64,000 nt of DNA from Amphiura filiformis (lineage: Eukaryota > Echinodermata > Ophiuroidea > Amphilepidida > Amphiuridae): the NCBI RefSeq assembly GCF_039555335.1, contig NC_092630.1, positions 85,256,148-85,320,147 of the forward strand, read 5' to 3'. The position numbers and the translations under genes are program-made. Of this stretch, positions 24,018 through 34,584 are shown one piece after another. The notes under the pieces are model-generated. The model searched no databases. It was given only the letters and a program-made list of their open reading frames with translations, and had not been told where the DNA came from. Position 1 is the first letter of the stretch. Each line of letters starts with the position of its first letter.

Positions 24018-24620
24018 TATATCATGGGTTGATATAAGCGACGGGATCTGTGTGTGTTGATTTATTAACCTATGTGGTTAATTTGAAAGAATGATGATCC
24101 CTGGATGTGAACATAGGCCTATTATGTATTCAATATCAGAACTGTGCAAACGAGCGGAGTTTGTGTTTGTCACAATAAACTCAAAAGGATATTGAATTAG
24201 TATAGGCCTGCAAAATTGCCATGTATTGTTGTGCAGCTGGTACAGAAGTCTCAGTTAGTCATGTTTATTTAAAATTTATTATGTTTTGTCATTTTTTACA
24301 AGGTACTATTTATATTTTTCTCTGTGTTTTATTTCCGCAGAGGTTTCGGTATTCTCATGCAAATTCTCTGGGGTATTCTGTAGGCACACAGTCTAGTATT
24401 ATATTGCGATATTATTGATTGTGAAGAGTTTGTTGTGAGGAAGAAAAGGGAGTAAATAAAGCTACCAATTGAAATAGAAAAAATACATGTGTGAAACGTG
24501 TTGTTATCTCTATAAGGTTTGTGTCAAAGTCCACACGGTGTGTTCTGCCACACCAACGAACCCGTGGTGGTGATAAAACTAAACCAGTAGCCCTACCAGT
24601 CTCCGGTCCCGCCACAATTG

Positions 24621-24643
24621 TAAGTTTCTTTTTTAGCCCAGTT
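24621..24643. mobile_element. Right terminus of the palindromic MITE
   Basis: TAAGTTTCTTTTTTAGCCCA continuing to GTT is the inverted match of the left terminus at 21281-21303. It is followed by TA (24644-24645). Its separation from the rest of the MITE defines the edge of the LTR-like insertion. Confidence 0.75.
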
Positions 24644-25149
24644 TAGTTTGGCATTCCTCACTCACCACAACTTAAGATCATACTTTGGAGCACCTGAAAA
24701 AAGAGTTTGCAAAGTAGTTCTGGGCTAATTGTATGATGGTTATGATAACGATCTTAATCTGTGCCAGGTAGACTCTCTAGCTGATAGGAGGAAGGGACAT
24801 TGTCGTTAGTTGGCCGAAGGGCTTTCAGCTTCAATTAGAACAAAAGATCTCATCCCTCCTACCAGACTGGAGAGTCATGGCAGGGTCCTTCGCAATGCAA
24901 ATCAAATATCTCAACTTTATACAAGGACCGATATCGTTTCAAAAACAGCGCAATTCCATACTTAATCAATTTATTGAATAACTAAGTGCCCTGAACTGTT
25001 TTGCATATTCTGACTTTTTAAATCTTGGTAATATTGTGCCAATTTTAGCCTTTTAATGGTGTGTATTTATCATGTTTTTGAACGATGTCTTGAATAAGCA
25101 TTAAGTGCAATATTTTATTTTCTATCAACAGCAGTTGCTGTATTTTTTC

Positions 25150-25317
25150 TTGTTAATATTGATACTGTATTTTTTAATGTTTTTTTAAAATATTGTAAAC
25201 CACTTGTAATTTGGCCTGAGGGCCACGATTTGTGTGTGCTTAAAATATACTATACTATACTATACTATACTATACTATACTATACTGTACTATACTATAC
25301 TACACTATACTATACTA
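25150..25317 (+). mobile_element. LINE 3' tail ending in a TATAC microsatellite
   Basis: ATTGTAAACCACTTGTAATT followed by TTGGCCTGAGGGCCA, a small hairpin, resembles the 3' end of CR1-like LINEs. It runs straight into about 14 units of TATAC (25246-25317). No reverse transcriptase precedes it within reach, so this would be a heavily 5'-truncated copy. The family call is tentative. Confidence 0.45.
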
Positions 25318-26020
25318 TTTTTTGATGTTTTCTCAAAATTGCTCAAGTGGATGCAAGGGATTTTGAAACAAAGCTCTTCATGTAATATACATTAATTTGT
25401 TTCATTTGAATAAAATTCTACAAGGCTACCTTTCAGTTAGATCAGATAATGTCATCTTTTGGTAATCTTGATGCGTGTTTAAATTGTGTCTTTCTATCAC
25501 TTCAAAGGATAGATGTAATCAGAAAATATGTCTCCAAAGCTGACAGTAACATGCAAAACAAAACGTCGCTTTCCTAAAAAAAACTTTATATAGGACATGT
25601 AGCCTGATGAAAACTACTCCACATTATGAAATAGATATTCTGCAGATCATAGAACTATTCCAAGCTCTTTAAATATCAAACTTTATAAAATGTGTTTCCA
25701 TGATAAAATTGAGAGTCGGACATTTAACCATTTTTTAATCTTGTGTATTCTCATCCCTTGCAGGTTGGTTTGCCCTTACTGTTATTGACAAATAATTGTG
25801 ATGGCGATGTCTGGTTTTAATATGATTATTATTAATGTTAAAGAAAATGTGCAGAACTACTGTTATTAATAACCAATTCGATATGATCACAACAGCTGTA
25901 AACACCGTGCTACTCATCATGTCCAATTCAATTGTGTCACTTGCCATTTATAGTCCATGAAAAATATTATTACTTAAACCCATAAATAATAATGATGATA
26001 ATAAAACTTCTACAACCACT

Positions 26021-26044
26021 AATAATAATAATAATAATAATAAC

Positions 26045-26091
<47 letters not shown>
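26021..26091. repeat. AAT microsatellite
   Basis: About 23 units of AAT with one interruption (AAC). Confidence 0.95.
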
Positions 26092-26093
<2 letters not shown>

Positions 26094-26099
26094 TATAAT

Positions 26100-27055
26100 T
26101 TGTTTTTGTGACATTTTTCAGTAGGTCATAAAGTATTCTAATTACTTTGTGATATTTAACAATGGATCGTAAAGATATATTTATCCGGTGAAATTAAAAG
26201 ATGTACCATTCGGCGATTTGTACGGTCTGCCCACTTCAATGCCATAAAAGGTACATTCTATATCCTTTTATATTCTCAAAACTACTATACTTGCAATACT
26301 ATATACCACAATAATAATTCATCTTTTATCAACCAACCTGCTCATACATGTCAATGACATGATATATAGTTAGGCCTACGTTTAATTATAATGTATTATT
26401 ACATTAACTGTCTTATTAGTTTCATTTTTCTGATAGCGTTTCGTGTTTGCTAGAATATGTACGTCTCTCCCACCCACTCTCTCCGTTTCTTACTCACTCT
26501 CTTCTTCTGTTTTTGTGACCGCCTTTAAATGAAAAGCTAGTAATTCTGGTAAAAGGTGATGCAACCATGTATGGTATTAACATGATTAAGCGACTCTTTG
26601 TTTGCACGCCCTAACTTTGGTATCTCGAGAGAGATATCGAAACCGGGATCGAAACATTGAATAATTTTGAAACAAGGGACAGAAAAAGAAGACATCATCG
26701 GCAAGTGGGACCCTAGCATGCCTATTTCCCAGTTCAAATACAATATAGTGTATCCACATGTGTGAGAGTGACATATTCTGATTAATAACCCCATTTCTAT
26801 AGGGTCTATGGTGAACCTCATTCATACAAACTTTAAGATAAGGATCAAATCTTCAGCTGGCTAATCAGCCTTTATCATCCGACCTAGAGATCATGCATTA
26901 TAGTGGCACTCATTATTTTATTATTTTCCTCAGTTTTTTCTCATAATGTAGATAACTTTTTTTTTTCTAAATGAAAGAGTCCCATTAGGCCTAATGAACT
27001 ACTCTAGATTCGCATTGAACAAAAAAATCTATTAGGTAGTAATTAAGTACCGGTA
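26100..27055. other. Gene-free stretch
   Basis: No gene or element that I can support. Short open frames near 26537-26825 overlap in two frames and match nothing I know. Confidence 0.4.
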
Positions 27056-27221
27056 ATTCAGTATCGAAGTTACGTAATGTTACTATGTCAACGGGATCAC
27101 GCGCTAGAGTAATGAACCACGATCGAAATGATCACCACATAAAGTATATGGCACTCGAAGGCATACCAAAGTAGCGTGATCCGGTAACCAAGAGAATTAC
27201 GTAACCACTTCGATGCTGAAT
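27056..27221. mobile_element. 166-bp palindromic MITE, copy 1
   Basis: Ends are inverted: ATTCAGTATCGAAGTTACGT at the left and ACGTAACCACTTCGATGCTG at the right. A second copy lies at 30905-31069 with the same internal sequence (GAACCACGATCGAAA and ATGGCACTCGAAGGCATACC). No coding capacity. The target duplication is unclear. Confidence 0.75.
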
Positions 27222-27293
27222 AGAAAAGTGTGTTGCTGTTTTTCATTAACTGTAAATGGCACTTCTCCTCCCATTTCTAGACTATCCATATAA

Positions 27294-29710
27294 TCTGCTA
27301 AAGAAACCAATAGAAATGGCAACCACATGAAAGACTTCCTGCAGGAACATAACCTCATAGCCACAAACACAAGGTTTCAAAACCGCATCAACAGATTATG
27401 GACACATAGGCGTCCTAATGGCCAACTAGTTCAACTAGACTTTGTCCTGGTAAGAAAGAAGTGGATCAACTCAATCAAGAATTCACGTGCATACAGCTCC
27501 TTCGAGGGTGTGAACTCGGACCATAGGATTGTTTCATGCAAATGTCAAATCAGCTACCGGAAATGCAGAACTTCCATGAAAGACCCAATGAAACGTATTG
27601 ACTGGAAGAAGGTTACCAGAGACACCGTCCTGGGTGAGCAGTTTGTGGTAGCAGTCTATAACCGCTTCAGTTCTCTACACGATGAGCTACAAGAACCCAA
27701 TATTAGCACCACTTATGATACCTTAGTTGCGGCTAATGAGGAAGTTGCACTGGAGATGCTCCCTAAAAAATCAAAGCAGTCCTACAACATTGCTGCATCA
27801 GACAAAGTCACTGAGGCAAGAGATGTCTTAAAGAGTGCATCTATGAAACACAATGCTAGATCCACCCGAGCATCACAAAAGCTCCTCGAATCGGCCAAAG
27901 TTACTCTTGATAAAGCCTACACAGAAACTCTGGAGTCCTCTATTCAAAAGAAGACAGAGGAACTTGACAACCTCCATCATGAATATAAACATGCAGCTTC
28001 TTGGGAACTCCTCCGGGAGATAACTGACACCAAATCTGCTCCTGTGGTTAGAGTGAAAGGCAATACATCTGAAGAGCGTCGTGACAACTGGTTTCTACAC
28101 TTTTCCAACTTACTAGGGAAACCAGAGCAAGACGTAAACCTTGAAGATACGTTCTTTAACAGCAATGTCTCTGACGATCTCCCAATACACACTGGTCCAT
28201 TTACTATGGAGGCACGGCAAAAAGGTCTGCGCAAGCTCAACAAGCCAAAAACACCTGGTCCTGACAACATACCAGCCATTGTTTGGAAAAACCCACTCTT
28301 CCATCAGCAACTGCTTGATTTCTGTAATGAAACCATGAAGGGAAATAAGCCAAAAGCCTTGTCAAGATCCACAATTATACCTCTCCCGAAGAAAGGGGAT
28401 CTTTCACAACCATCAAATTATAGAGGTATCACACTGTCAGCACTTGCTGCCAAGCTGTATAACACTATGCTGCTCAACAGGATTTCTCCTCATCTAGATC
28501 CTATTCTCAGACGTAACCAAAATGGTTTTTGCAAGGGTAGATCAACCACACCACAGATTCTAGCCCTTAGAAGGATAATAGAAGAGCTTAAAATCTCAAA
28601 GAAGCAGGCATATATTGTGTTTGTTGACTTCTCAAAAGCTTTCGACAGTGTTAACCGGAAGGCCATGCTGCATATTCTTCGTAATTATGGGATCCCTCAG
28701 GAGATTGTGAATGCTATTGCAATAATGTATGATAATCCTTCAAGTTTTGTACAAACAGGTGATGGACCAACTGAAGAGTTTCTCTCTACTGCTGGAATCC
28801 TGCAGGGCGACACCTTGGCCCCTTACCTTTTTGTGATAGTGGTAGACTATCTCCTCAGACAGTCGATAGACACTGACAAGTCCAAAGGGATTGACATCAT
28901 GCCCAATAAGACGAGCAGAGAGAAGAACAAGTATTTAACCGATCTTGACTACGCAGACGACATCGCTTTAACAGCTACGTTATCACAAGATGCCCAAGAT
29001 CTTCTGTCATCTTTAGAAGATGCTTCCGCCAAAGTTGGCCTCTTTCTCAATTCCAAGAAGACAGAATATATGTGTATTAATGGAGATAAGAACCCAACTC
29101 CAATCCTTTCTCGGGATGGCACACAACTCAAGGAGGTGTCGGACTTTAAATATCTTGGTTCATTTGTTGCCGACAGCAAGAAAGACTTTCTGACTCGCAA
29201 AGCTCAAGCATGGAAAGCTTGCAACAAACTGCACACCATCTGGCAGTCCAACATATCAAGAAATACCAAGCTTGCCTTCTTTAGAGCCTGCATAGAGAGT
29301 ATCCTCTTATATGGAAGTGAGACCTGGACAATGAAGAAAGATCTTCAGGACCGTCTTGATGGTACCTACACCCGGCTGTTGATGAGGGTTCGAAATATAT
29401 CCTGGCGTGAACATAAAACCAAAGCAGAGATCTATGATGGTGTTCCACAGGTGTCCTCCATCGTTGCTCAACGGCGAGCCAGATTTGCAGGCCACTGCTA
29501 CCGTGCAAAAGACCAAATAATTTCAGATGTCATCTGTATGAGGCTTCCACGAACATGTAGAGGAAGAAGACCATTCAACTACATCGATCTGTGTGGCAAG
29601 GGACGTCAATCAAGAAATTAATGACCTCCCAAATCTGATGGCTGATAGAGATTCCTGGAAAAGAATCGTAAACTCTTTCTCGGATGCGTCCGCAAGATAG
29701 ATAGATAGAT
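27294..29710 (+). mobile_element. RTE-like LINE with long open ORF2, 5'-truncated
   Basis: A 764-codon open frame (27327-29621) encodes the end of an apurinic-type endonuclease (QLVQLDFVLVRKKW, VNSDHRIVS with the catalytic SDH), a linker, a full reverse transcriptase (RGITLSALAAKLYN, NQNGFCKGRSTT, FVDFSKAFDSV, AGILQGDTLAPYLF, LDYADDIALT, SDFKYLGSF) and the C-terminal QRRARFAGHCYR block. Near 29590 one extra base shifts the frame; the next frame continues with DVNQEINDLPNLMADRDSW to a stop at 29698. The element ends in a short GATA repeat, as is common for RTE 3' ends. The start of the endonuclease is missing. Overall a young copy, related to the one at 4061-5339. Confidence 0.9.
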
Positions 29711-30904
29711 ATAATCATATAGGTTGTGGAGGTAGCCTAATCAGTCAGTGTCAATTCTGTCGATTTAATTGAACTTTAAACTATTCTCCTAGACAAATCT
29801 ATGTTAGCCGTTCAGGTAAAAAATCAATCAAAGAATGCATGCGCTTCTTCATGAGACCCTACGAAGGCTTACACAAGCAGGAAATTATGGATATTTGACC
29901 ATTTTGGTACTTTTCTCTGTAGGCCCTACCTTTATAGAGCGAAATAATTAAATGTACTGTATTATGTGTGCCACAAATTGCTTGCTCCACCCTTTTTACC
30001 TGAAACGAAGGTATATTCGTCTCAGCCTTTTATAGGACCTTTTTAGCTTGTCAACAATAGTAATACTTTAACTTAACTTTGACAGTGTACAAATGCGTGA
30101 CCAGAAAAACGCGAATTGGGTCCTTTTCAGAAAATTACAAAATGTCGATGTTGGTGATTCTTCACGACTAAGAGCATGTGTTTGTATTGCACCATTAGTA
30201 AGTAATTAAGAAGCTTTTAAATGTTTTGATCAAGGAGATTCAATGGGACGAAAACAACCAACCTAAGGCTAGTCCTCGCATCCCTGTATCTAACAAATTA
30301 GTAACAATAACATCGTTCTTTGATTTAAAAATGCTAATGGGCCTAAATAAACATTTTCAAATGTATATACAATGGAGTGCTTTGCCCGATGCAAGCAGAG
30401 CAAACGTGTTTCGTCTGATTTACTCATGTCCCTGGATTTACGAATTCAATTGTCAATCATTATAGCAGGGGCATAAATAATAGTCAGTCGCGTCGGGAAA
30501 CTTGGCCTCAAAATATACATAAATCATCGACACATCCATGACATTATTACATCTTTTTACACTTTCGCTGGAGCCTTTATGGGGTTGGTTGATGTCTCCT
30601 GTGTGAGGTGCCATCCGCCGCAAATCAATGAAGAAATATATGTTACGTGATGGGATGGCGCTATCGCTGTGTATGAACCGACGCGTCGCAGTAGAGAGGT
30701 GACCGTATTTGCCAGAACGGGTTTGGGTTATGGTTAGGGCTTCCGGCAAATGCGGTCATCGTCACTTGGACTTCCGTCGCGGGTAAAGAGAGGGAACTGG
30801 CTGTCTGTCAGTCTGGCTGTCTGTCACGAACGGATCCAAGGGACTCAGTACCCTCCCCCTCTTAAAAAGGGGCACGGGGGAGACAAAAGGAGAGGGCCTT
30901 ACTT
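29711..30904. other. Gene-free stretch
   Basis: No gene recognised. A small inverted repeat (GGTGACCGTATTTGCC near 30700 against GGCAAATGCGGTCATC near 30744) is the only structure of note. Confidence 0.4.
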
Positions 30905-31069
30905 TTCAGTATCGAAGTTACGTAATGATACTATGTCAATGGGATCACGCATTTTTGTAATGAACCACGATCGAAACGATCACCACACAAAAGTATATGG
31001 CACTCGAAGGCATACCAAAATAGCGTGATCCGGTAACCAAGAGAATTACGTAACAACTTTGATGCTGAA
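30905..31069. mobile_element. 166-bp palindromic MITE, copy 2
   Basis: Same ends and interior as the copy at 27056-27221, in the same orientation, with scattered differences. The two copies bracket the RTE-like LINE but are 3.7 kb apart and need not be related to its insertion. Confidence 0.75.
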
Positions 31070-31226
31070 TTATAGAAACAAATTCAAAATTACTGTAATT
31101 CCATCGGTCCTAAATATTGAGAACATTATGATCAATCATTAGAAATGTATATTGAAGTGATTGTGTTGTATTATTTACAATTTTTTTGTTCTGAAACAAT
31201 TCGGGTATTCACAGCCATAATTCAGC

Positions 31227-31589
31227 TTAAGGGGGTACTACACCCCTGGCCAATTTTGTGCTTATTTTTGATTTTTTCTCAAAAATTATAGCACATTGGT
31301 GACAAGTAAGATATGTATATTATATAGGGGCAAGGACTACAACTACTGTACTGAAAATTCAGCAACTCAAAGCAAGTAGTTATTGATTTATTGAACAAAT
31401 ATTGATTTTCCCTCATTTTTGACTGTTAACTCCACAACTGTTGTCTGTGCTGAAATAAAATTTCCAGTGCAGTAGTTGTAGTCCTTGCCCCTATAATATA
31501 CATATCTTACTTGTCCCCAATGCACTATAATTTTTGAGAAAAATGCAAAAATAGGCACAAAATTGGGCAGGGGTGTAGTACCCCCTTAA
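31227..31589. mobile_element. TTAA-target palindromic MITE, family TA, copy 1
   Basis: TTAAGGGGGTACTACACCCC at the left is mirrored by GGGGTGTAGTACCCCCTTAA at the right. The arms pair along most of the 363 bases: AGTTGTAGTCCTTGCCCC on the right matches GGGGCAAGGACTACAACT on the left. TTAA target sites with a purine-rich start are known for Kolobok-type T2 MITEs; the assignment is inference. Other copies lie at 38463-39381 and 42334-42685. Confidence 0.85.
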
Positions 31590-31987
31590 TGACCAAGTCT
31601 CAACCACTGTTCATTTGTATGCAGATATAAAACGCATTGAACTACATACCACTACGCTGAAAAGTAGACCCACGTTCAAGAGCGCTATTAGTTGACCTGT
31701 CTGGTCTAAATTTTGTGCGTTAAAGAAAGTAAACAAGTATAGGACTGGAATCAATAAATCGTGATGCTAATGGCAAAATGTCACAAGAAAATCTCAAAAT
31801 GAAATATTTTGATATTAATCTGCGATGTTATAAGACCCGCCCCTCAGGAAAATAGTACTATTGATCTCACCTCGGGCCCATAGTTTTAACCAGAACCTCG
31901 AATGAAGGCAGTATATATTTGTTTTATATCCTTCATTCATAGATTTTTTGTTCATTGATTAAATACCGGTACAGCAATCAAATTCTG

Positions 31988-32403
31988 TTAAGGGGGTCTC
32001 CGGCAATCATAACATAATGCCTTATATGCTAGAAAAATAATTGTCAAGCACGAATCACATGGTTTTATTTAAAACAAACTCATATTGATCATAAAAACGA
32101 ATAAAAACAGCCGGCTCTCAACACGCGATATTCAAAATTCCCGCTCCGAAATTGTCTAAGTGCAATGACGTAATGGTTATTTGTGGTCAATGGTCGTCAG
32201 CCTTCATTGTATTACTGGGACGTCATTGCACTCCACAATTTCAGCGCCGGGAATTTTGAATATCGCGGTTGAGAGACGGATGTTTTTATTCGTTTTTATG
32301 GTCACTATGAGTTTGTTTTAAATAAAACCACGTGATTTATGCTAGATAATTATTTTTCTTACATATACGGCATAATGTTGTGATTGCCGGAGACTCCCTT
32401 TAA
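31988..32403. mobile_element. TTAA-target palindromic MITE, family TB
   Basis: Left end TTAAGGGGGTCTCCGGCAAT and right end ATTGCCGGAGACTCCCTTTA are inverted copies. The arms continue to pair: AAACAAACTCATATTGATCA on the left with GTCACTATGAGTTTGTTTT on the right, and GAATTTTGAATATCGCG near the centre. It shares only the TTAAGGGGGT start with family TA. Confidence 0.82.
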
Positions 32404-34190
32404 GTAATGACTATGACCATATGACTACGACTATAAGCAGGGTCTCTGTTCCTCAGCAGGTCCTATATTTCAACAGTAATTGAAGTTGACTTCTGAGAAA
32501 AATATTTGCATGACACAATCTCAATTTTTTTTCACATGTAAATTTATTCTGATATCTTTCCACAGCAAAATCCATAGTCTCATGTGTCAAGGTCAAGGGC
32601 TATCAGTAGGTATTCAATACAACAATCATTTCATCCAGTCTTTACACCATGGTCAACCTATTTCCATGTAATCTACTTTAAAAATGTGACAATATTTTCA
32701 TAGCATTTGACTACTCGCATGCTACAAGCAGTAACAAATTGTTGTCTGCTGCATGTGAATCTATTTTCAAGTCAACTTTCAGATATTTCTTGATCTCATG
32801 GTTTCTTATATTTACCATGTAATCTGAACACTTCAAGCCTAAAATGGCTCACTGGTTTGTTAATTTCATTACACAATTGCACTTCTTTAGTCATTCAAAA
32901 ATAACATTCTACTATACATACACGTAGAAATTTAACTTTACTAAAACGAAATGGTGTCCATGGTGTTCAGACTAGATGAAATGGGCTAATCCATGCACAC
33001 TCACCCTACGGAAGATTTTGGAAATATCCTGAGTAAAAATGGAACAAGCACATTAACCAACTCTACATGAAACTTGGCCCTCCCTATGTGGATGGTTCAA
33101 ATTAAATAGTTTTAGCAGGAGTTTGAAATTCAAATGCAGCTCGGTAATGTATTTGTTCCATTTACTCCCCCTGTAGGTGGCATTTCTAACATCTTTCGCA
33201 GGGGTAGTGTGGATTTGAAATGGAATAGGCCAATGTTTTACTTTCTATACAATATCATAAATAGGCACCAGTATTTATATTAATAAAACAATGACAAGGT
33301 TACTCTATAGGCTTTGTAGGTCAGGATTATAAGTATTTTTGTTATTGTTTCAATACTTTCTTGATTCTCAAAATATACATGAACAAAAAAAAATACAACA
33401 GATATGCAAAAATAAAACAGTAATATGGTTGGGGTTTGAGGACAATAATAACATGTTTAAAGAATGTGGTTTAGTCCTGGTAGCAAATATGCTTCAACTT
33501 GATTGAAAGACTAATTTGCCTTTGGAATGCTGTTATTTACTGTAACGTACAAAGAAATCAATGATGGGTAAAAATTCCCTTAACCAAATATCACTAGCTT
33601 TATCAACAAATTTGAACGCAAACAAATTCTTCACATTTTGAGCTAATTGAACAAATGTATAACAACAACAAAATCAGCAAAATGATTTAAGCTACCGTAC
33701 ATGTATAAAAAACCAATTAACACTTCAAAATTATCTGCATGCGCAAATGCTCATGTATACCAAGTCTACTACCCTGAGCTCATTGTATTTATATATTATT
33801 TTTGTGAAGTGCACACTGGTTTCATTTGGTTCACATGAACACATGCAATGACCCCCTGGAACAGAAGGTGCAACTAATGTTGCTACAGTTAAGTGTTGTG
33901 TTAGCTTTTCATAAATTGGGAATGGTTATCACATGTACAGTCATTCCTGATTACTTTCTTAATCACAAGTTTGTTTTCATTTGCACACAGTGGCTTTAAA
34001 ATACAACTTGGGTCATTTTGTTGTTTATCCAGCCTGAAGACCAGGCAGGTAGGTTCATTCTGTAGATTCTGTTTGAAACAAAATGAACTCATCAATGCCC
34101 TTTTCTTCAAGTCACAACTCAATGACATACTGTATAGCGCCATATTCAAGCAGTATTAAATGTTCACAATTTTCACAGTTTGTGGTTTCT
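32404..34190. other. Intergenic stretch downstream of SLC25A3
   Basis: No coding region recognised on either strand. Some of it may be distal 3' UTR of the phosphate carrier gene if a more distant polyadenylation site is used; the sequence does not decide this. Confidence 0.4.
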
Positions 34191-34196
34191 TTTATT
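34191..34196 (-). terminator. SLC25A3: Candidate polyadenylation signal of SLC25A3
   Basis: AATAAA on the minus strand, about 390 bases after the stop codon at 34585-34587. It is the first canonical signal downstream of the coding sequence. Use of this site is an inference. Confidence 0.4.
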
Positions 34197-34584
34197 AGCA
34201 GTTGGAAACCGAAACCGCTACACATAAATGCATAATATATTCAAGCAACATATTTCGTTGGCTTTTAAATCCGCGATTCTGAAATTTACCACAAAAATAA
34301 AAACCTTGCCAAAATTTCAACTTATACAGTACCGCTGCAAAGCCACTGTGTCCATTAAAAGAATCACACTACACACTCTGTCTGTGACAATTTTGTATTG
34401 CTACATTCATGGTTTAAGTATAAATTTCTGGCTACCTGTTTGATATATAAGAATACTGATTATTGCATATTGGTGCTGTAAATTGAACAAGATAACCTTG
34501 TGCACATATTTATGTTAACTAGTTGTTGGAATGCCATGTATCAAGTACTCCCCTTGTCAACGTATTAATTAATCTACTGTCCAC

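Larger units (their letters stand above)
21824..24616 (+). mobile_element. Solo LTR-like unit of 2.8 kb (fossil)
   Basis: The unit starts TGTAATGGG and ends GGTCCCGCCACA, with ATTG on both sides (21820-21823 and 24617-24620), and it interrupts a palindromic MITE whose arm resumes exactly after it. TG...CA ends, a 4-bp target duplication and an AATAAA near the end (about 24453) are the marks of an LTR. It holds no recognisable coding region. The CTGTGTG word recurs many times between 22.0 and 24.1 kb. The family is undetermined; Ty3/Gypsy with long LTRs is one possibility. Confidence 0.6.

Noticed and set aside
26537-26825. Two overlapping minus-strand frames of 79 and 94 residues
   Set aside because: They overlap in different frames, match no family and have no splice or promoter context.
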